From Verrucomicrobiales bacterium (GTDB lineage Bacteria; Verrucomicrobiota; Verrucomicrobiia; Verrucomicrobiales; V1-33): DNA of 64,000 bases. The notes below the pieces were generated by a model. The model made no database searches, was not told the DNA's origin, and was given only the letters and a program-made list of their open reading frames with translations. Positions within the stretch are counted from its first letter, which is position 1; each line of letters opens with the position of its first letter. Of the stretch, positions 60,169-64,000 are shown in pieces. The position numbers were made by a program, and so were the translations under genes. Location of the stretch: assembly GCA_028293125.1 (NCBI GenBank), contig JAQGPJ010000020.1, forward strand, positions 1 through 64,000, in the 5' to 3' direction.

Positions 60169-60930
60169 ATGGTCCGTCGACTTTTGATTCTTCAAATCCT
60201 CCTGCTTGGAGGACTGGGCTCCGTGTTCCTGCTGCCGAAGGCCCCGCCCATGCAGGCATCCGCTCTGGTGGTGAATGCCCAGGATCACCCCGATCTGCCA
60301 AACCAGCTGATCATGAGCGGCTGGACCGGCGGCAACCGGATCAAACCGGCGGAAAAAGAGCTGGCGGCCTTGGCGGACGACACCAACTTCGCCCGCCGCG
60401 ATTACTTCCGCCCGGTGCCGGGTGCCTTGGACCGGTCGCTTAACCAGACGCTTCAGGCCTCCATTGTGCTTTCCGGGAAGGATCTCAACAACAGCATTCA
60501 CCGCCCTGAACGCTGTCTGCCGGCCCAGGGCATGAATATTGAGTCCAGCACGCTGATGAAAGTGCCGCTCAGGGACGGGAAGGCGCTCACGGTCCGAAAA
60601 CTGCATTGCAGCGCCACCGACGCCGCCACCAGGACGCCTTATGTATATCTTAACTACTACTGGTTCGTGGGCCACGACTCCCTGAAGTATTCCCACTACG
60701 GCCGCACCCTGAAGGATATGAAGGACCGGCTGATCCAGGGCTACGACCAGCGCTGGGCCTACATCACCGTGAGTCTGAGCCTGATTTCCGTCCCTGGAGT
60801 GAATGAAATGGGTCAGCGGGTGAATATCCAGGCCCCCACCGAGGAGGAGGCGGACCGGCTCGTGAGTGAGTTTGTCTCGGAACTCACACCGGAAATCATC
60901 CAGATCGACACCATCAGGGAGTGGGATTGA
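60169..60930 (+). CDS. EpsI-type exosortase-associated protein
   Basis: The 253-residue protein has an N-terminal hydrophobic anchor (LLILQILLLGGLGSVFLLPK) and the EpsI-family block SIHRPERCLPAQGMNIESS (His/Arg/Cys-containing, near residue 122), followed by YVYLNYYWFVGHDS. EpsI domains occur either fused to exosortases or as separate partners, as here. It lies directly downstream of the exosortase gene with 11 bases between them and probably works with it in the membrane. ftsH follows after about 90 bases. Confidence 0.9.
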   Translation: MVRRLLILQILLLGGLGSVFLLPKAPPMQASALVVNAQDHPDLPNQLIMSGWTGGNRIKPAEKELAALADDTNFARRDYFRPVPGALDRSLNQTLQASIVLSGKDLNNSIHRPERCLPAQGMNIESSTLMKVPLRDGKALTVRKLHCSATDAATRTPYVYLNYYWFVGHDSLKYSHYGRTLKDMKDRLIQGYDQRWAYITVSLSLISVPGVNEMGQRVNIQAPTEEEADRLVSEFVSELTPEIIQIDTIREWD

Positions 60931-61023
60931 ACGAAATGCGCGGCGGCTGACGCTCCTTGCACAGACGTAAAGGTCATGATAACCTTCACGTCCGGAGCCC
61001 GGCTCCCCAACCCTCAAAAAGAA

Positions 61024-63069
61024 ATGTCCAACAACGAAAACAAGCCTTCCACCCCGGAAGGGCCCGACCGCAGGGGAACTCCCGGCAATGGCGGGGGCGA
61101 TCAGGGGTTCAACTGGAAAGGCCTGCTTTGGCTCTCCATCGCCCTCAGTCTGATCGCCACGGGCGTGTTGTGGCGCACCTCCACTCCGGGAAAGCCGGTC
61201 CAGTATCCCAATCTGGTGACGGCTTTGAACGAGAAGAAGGTGGACACTGGCAAACCCTTCAAAATTATTGCCGCCGCGGGTTCGTCGCTGGACACGGTCA
61301 GCGGCTATCTTATCCAGAGTGACGGGCAGTCCGTTCCCTTCAAAACCCAAGTGAATCTGGATTTCGTGAAGGTGGATCTGCTCAAGCAACTTGAGGACAA
61401 CAAGATTCAGCCCATCTTTGAGGAGGAAAGCGCCGCCATGGTGAACCTGCTGGCGACCTTCCTGCCGCTGCTGCTGCTGCTGGGACTGGTGTATTTCTTC
61501 TTCCGTCAGCAGATCAAAATGGCGGGCCGCGGAGCCATGAGCTTCGGCAAAAGCCGGGCCAAGATGCTGACGATGGACAAGAACAAGATCACCTTCAAAC
61601 AGGTGGCGGGCGTGGACGAGGCCAAGGAGGAGGTCTCCGAGCTGGTGGAATTCCTGAAGGATCCGAAAAAGTTTCAGAAGCTGGGCGGACACATCCCAAA
61701 GGGCGTGCTCATGGTGGGCTCCCCCGGCACCGGCAAAACGCTGCTGGCCAAAGCCATCGCCGGCGAGGCCGATGTGCCTTTCTTCAGCATCAGCGGCTCG
61801 GATTTTGTGGAGATGTTCGTCGGTGTCGGCGCCAGCCGGGTCCGCGACATGTTCGAGCAGGGCAAAAAGAACGCCCCCTGCCTGATTTTCATTGATGAAA
61901 TCGACGCTGTCGGGCGTCACCGCGGCCATGGCATGGGCGGCGGGCATGATGAGCGTGAGCAGACTCTGAACGCGCTGCTGGTGGAGATGGACGGCTTTGA
62001 CACCACGGAAGGGGTCATCATCATCGCCGCCACCAACCGCCCCGATGTGCTGGACCCCGCGCTGCTGCGTCCGGGGCGCTTTGACCGCCAGGTCACGGTG
62101 CCGCTTCCTGACGTGAAGGGCCGCGAGGGTATTCTCAAGGTCCACGCCAAGAAGGTCAAAATGGCGGCGGATGTGGATCTGACGATCATCGCCCGCGGCA
62201 CGCCCGGCTACTCCGGCGCCGAGCTGGCCAATGTGATCAACGAGGCCGCCCTTATGGCTGCCCGCCGCGGGGCCAAGGCCATCACCACCCGTGATTTGGA
62301 GGAGGCCCGCGACAAGGTGCGCTGGGGTAAGGAGCGCCGCAGCATGGCCATCTCCGAAAAGGAGAAGGAAACCACTGCCGTGCACGAGGCCGGCCACGCC
62401 ATTTTGCTGGAGATGCTGGAGCATACGGAGCCCCTGCACAAGGTGACTATCATCCCGCGCGGTCCCTCCCTGGGCTCCACCATGTGGCTGCCGGTGGAGG
62501 ACAAGTACAACACCCGCAGGAATGAGCTGCTGGATGAACTGGTGGTGATCATGGGGGGCCGGGTGGCTGAGGAGATGACCTTTGGCGACGTGACCAGCGG
62601 CGCCTCCGGTGATATCCGCCAAGCCACCCGCATCGCCCGCAAGATGGTCTGTGAATGGGGTATGAGCGAGTCCCTGGGCATGGTGGAGTATGGTGACAAC
62701 AACGAGCATGTTTTCCTGGCCCGGGACATGGCCGGAACCCGCGGCTTCAGTGAGGAGACTGCCAAGAAGATCGACGCTGAGATCAAGCGCCTGATTGATG
62801 ACTCCTATCAGCGGGCCCGTGACATGCTGACCAAGTACAGGGCGGAGATGAACACCTTGGCCAAGGCGCTGCTGGAGTATGAAACCTTGGACGGCCTGAA
62901 CGTCCGGGAAATCATGCAGCACGGCGCGTTGCTGAATCCTCCCCGCAGCAAGCCGCCGACCCCGCCGGCCCCGCCTGCGGTGCCGGAAAGCACTCCCGCC
63001 CCCATGCCCAACCGTGGGGAATCCGGAACCGGGGATCTGCCGCCTGGACTGGCGGGTGCTCCCGCTTAA
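61024..63069 (+). CDS. ftsH: ATP-dependent zinc metalloprotease FtsH
   Basis: FtsH is a membrane-bound AAA+ protease that degrades unassembled membrane proteins and some soluble regulators. The 681-residue protein has two N-terminal helices (about 35-50 and 140-162), Walker A ([18 protein letters not shown]), Walker B ([12 protein letters not shown]), the pore motif ([20 protein letters not shown]) and the second region of homology ([20 protein letters not shown]). The zinc site is HEAGH ([13 protein letters not shown], near residue 454) with a third ligand downstream ([15 protein letters not shown]). The C-terminal tail is Pro-rich. The ATG at 61024 ([11 protein letters not shown]) is preferred to one at 60976. 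A strong terminator follows the gene. Confidence 0.97.
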   Translation: MSNNENKPSTPEGPDRRGTPGNGGGDQGFNWKGLLWLSIALSLIATGVLWRTSTPGKPVQYPNLVTALNEKKVDTGKPFKIIAAAGSSLDTVSGYLIQSDGQSVPFKTQVNLDFVKVDLLKQLEDNKIQPIFEEESAAMVNLLATFLPLLLLLGLVYFFFRQQIKMAGRGAMSFGKSRAKMLTMDKNKITFKQVAGVDEAKEEVSELVEFLKDPKKFQKLGGHIPKGVLMVGSPGTGKTLLAKAIAGEADVPFFSISGSDFVEMFVGVGASRVRDMFEQGKKNAPCLIFIDEIDAVGRHRGHGMGGGHDEREQTLNALLVEMDGFDTTEGVIIIAATNRPDVLDPALLRPGRFDRQVTVPLPDVKGREGILKVHAKKVKMAADVDLTIIARGTPGYSGAELANVINEAALMAARRGAKAITTRDLEEARDKVRWGKERRSMAISEKEKETTAVHEAGHAILLEMLEHTEPLHKVTIIPRGPSLGSTMWLPVEDKYNTRRNELLDELVVIMGGRVAEEMTFGDVTSGASGDIRQATRIARKMVCEWGMSESLGMVEYGDNNEHVFLARDMAGTRGFSEETAKKIDAEIKRLIDDSYQRARDMLTKYRAEMNTLAKALLEYETLDGLNVREIMQHGALLNPPRSKPPTPPAPPAVPESTPAPMPNRGESGTGDLPPGLAGAPA

Positions 63070-63098
63070 TCCAGCCCGCCCTTCCCAAAAAATTCCGC

Positions 63099-63143
63099 AG
63101 CCGCCGGCTCCTCTGTATCTGTCAGGGGCCGGCGGCTTTTTTT
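63099..63143 (+). terminator. intrinsic terminator after ftsH
   Basis: AGCCGCCGGC (63099-63108) pairs with GCCGGCGGCT (63128-63137), extended by four more pairs including one G-T wobble, and a run of seven T ends at 63143. It lies 30 bases after the ftsH stop. Confidence 0.95.
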
Positions 63144-63245
63144 GCATGCGGAGGGGAAAGGAAAAAGAGCCGGGGCCGGGCCATGATCCCCGCCCGAAAG
63201 CCCAATGACCGCTTGCCTGCGCCCCTCCCCGGTTTTCCGTCCCGC

Positions 63246-63866
63246 ATGCCTGTCCATTCCAAGCGGGTCGCCCTGTTTGGCGGCAGTTTTGATCCTATCC
63301 ATCATGGTCATCTGGCCATTGCCGGAGCCGCAGTTCGGCAGGCCTCCCTGGATCAGGTGATTTTCCTTCCGGCTGCCCGGTCCCCTTTCAAAGACCGCGG
63401 TCCGGTGGCGGATGGAGAGCTACGGATGGCGATGCTGAAAGCCGCAGCCGCCGGACTGCCTTGGGCGTCGGCCAGCGGCTGGGAATTGCCGCGTCCGGTT
63501 CCCAGCTACTCCTGGCAGGCGGCGGAGCATTTCACCCGGGAGGTAGATCCCCGGGCGGAGTGGTTCTGGCTGATGGGGGCGGACCAGTGGCAGGCTCTCG
63601 GGCGGTGGAACCGCTGGGAGCATCTGGCCGGGATGGTGACTTTTCTGATTTTTGGGCGCGACGGACAGCAGCCCCCGCCGCGTCCCGGAGTCAGAGCCCG
63701 GTTTCTAAACGGGGAATTCACCGGCTCCTCCACGGAAATCCGTTCCCGGCTGGCCTGCGGCCAAGGCATCGCGGGCTTGGTGCCGCCCGCCGTGGAGCGG
63801 ATCATCCTTGAAAGCGGTGTTTACGGACCTGCCGGCTCTCCCTCCCGTGAGGCCGGTGCGGATTGA
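63246..63866 (+). CDS. nadD: nicotinate-nucleotide adenylyltransferase
   Basis: NadD converts nicotinate mononucleotide and ATP to deamido-NAD. The 206-residue product from the ATG at 63246 has the nucleotidyltransferase motif ALFGGSFDPIHHGHLAIAGA, then VIFLPAARSPFKD (substrate-binding PAxxSPFK), WFWLMGADQWQALGRWNRWE and the closing SSTEIRSRLACGQGI (ISxTxIR-like). All family motifs are present and the length is typical. An in-frame ATG at 63183 would add 21 residues that look like leader sequence. Nothing further was recognised from 63867 to the window end. Confidence 0.93.
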   Translation: MPVHSKRVALFGGSFDPIHHGHLAIAGAAVRQASLDQVIFLPAARSPFKDRGPVADGELRMAMLKAAAAGLPWASASGWELPRPVPSYSWQAAEHFTREVDPRAEWFWLMGADQWQALGRWNRWEHLAGMVTFLIFGRDGQQPPPRPGVRARFLNGEFTGSSTEIRSRLACGQGIAGLVPPAVERIILESGVYGPAGSPSREAGAD

Positions 63867-64000
63867 AAAAATGGTCCGGTGCCCAGGCGTGGGAAATCCG
63901 CTGCTGGACTGTCAGGGAAACAAGGGGTCAGGACATGCCTTTTGATGGAAGCGGTGAGGCATGAGGTGAAAAACATTTCCGGAAACCGCTTTTTTCAAGG

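Noticed and set aside
60160-63147. A 995-codon open frame on the minus strand opposite EpsI and ftsH
   Set aside because: It lies wholly antisense to two well-conserved genes and has His/Gly/Val/Leu-rich composition typical of complementary high-G+C coding sequence.

Overview
The window looks like a chromosomal segment of a high-G+C member of the Verrucomicrobiota (Verrucomicrobiae, Luteolibacter/Prosthecobacter-like). This placement is inferred from gene content, not from a marker gene. The supporting signs are an exosortase plus EpsI-type partner, a PQQ-type beta-propeller protein beginning with a DWPQWRGP signature, large secreted proteins with Asp-rich calcium repeats and FYRI/FFRV-like ends, a TMEM14 protein, and an M56/BlaI pair. 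No rRNA, tRNA, CRISPR array, integrase or replication origin was recognised.

Layout. 1-6.2 kb: left-edge ISL3-like transposase start, truncated HicB-like gene, metallo-beta-lactamase-fold hydrolase, recN, orphan ABC ATPase, small membrane protein, rsmB. 6.4-7.8 kb: LysM lipoprotein and a decayed IS4-type transposase. 7.8-16.4 kb: 988-residue secreted calcium-repeat protein, PQQ propeller/TspO pair, broken DUF1992 gene, BlaI/M56 sensor operon with a candidate operator, and a lipoprotein. 16.9-21 kb: TMEM14, a sigma-70 factor, two cyclophilins, a secreted protein with a strong terminator. 21.1-27.2 kb: ABC ATPase, TPR-like protein, a receiver-like/pseudokinase/FGE-like fusion, secreted protein. 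27.3-30.1 kb: cell-wall amidase, LptF/G permease, TlyA. 30.2-33.3 kb: GlxA-type regulator divergent from a methyltransferase broken by an amber codon, another decayed gene, an RHH antitoxin-like gene. 33.4-37.5 kb: small proteins, a substrate-binding/OmpA fusion and a lower-G+C DUF3800 island. 37.7-43.8 kb: recQ, PagL-like protein, DUF423, CvfB, panE, CoA-binding protein. 44-51.2 kb: CheB-CheR-PAS-histidine kinase and a giant DUF2339 membrane protein. 51.5-59 kb: YcxB, amber-interrupted GNAT, sugar-kinase-like protein, subtilase, lgt, O-antigen ligase. 59.1-63.9 kb: exosortase, EpsI, ftsH, nadD.

The main theme is envelope biology: lipoprotein maturation (lgt), LPS transport (LptF/G) and probable lipid A trimming (PagL-like), polymer ligation (Wzy/WaaL family), exosortase sorting, wall hydrolysis, periplasmic folding and membrane quality control (ftsH).

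Two sequence-level patterns stand out. First, four genes or remnants carry in-frame TAG codons. Two of these sit where I recall a conserved Trp in the family, and a third fits a less certain Trp position. Those three lie in CCTAG, exactly what a CCTGG (Dcm-type) site becomes after 5-methylcytosine deamination. Second, three families of heptanucleotide tandem repeats (TTATTGG, TTTGAAA, CTGAAAA) sit at gene ends and in three cases supply the stop codon of the neighbouring gene.
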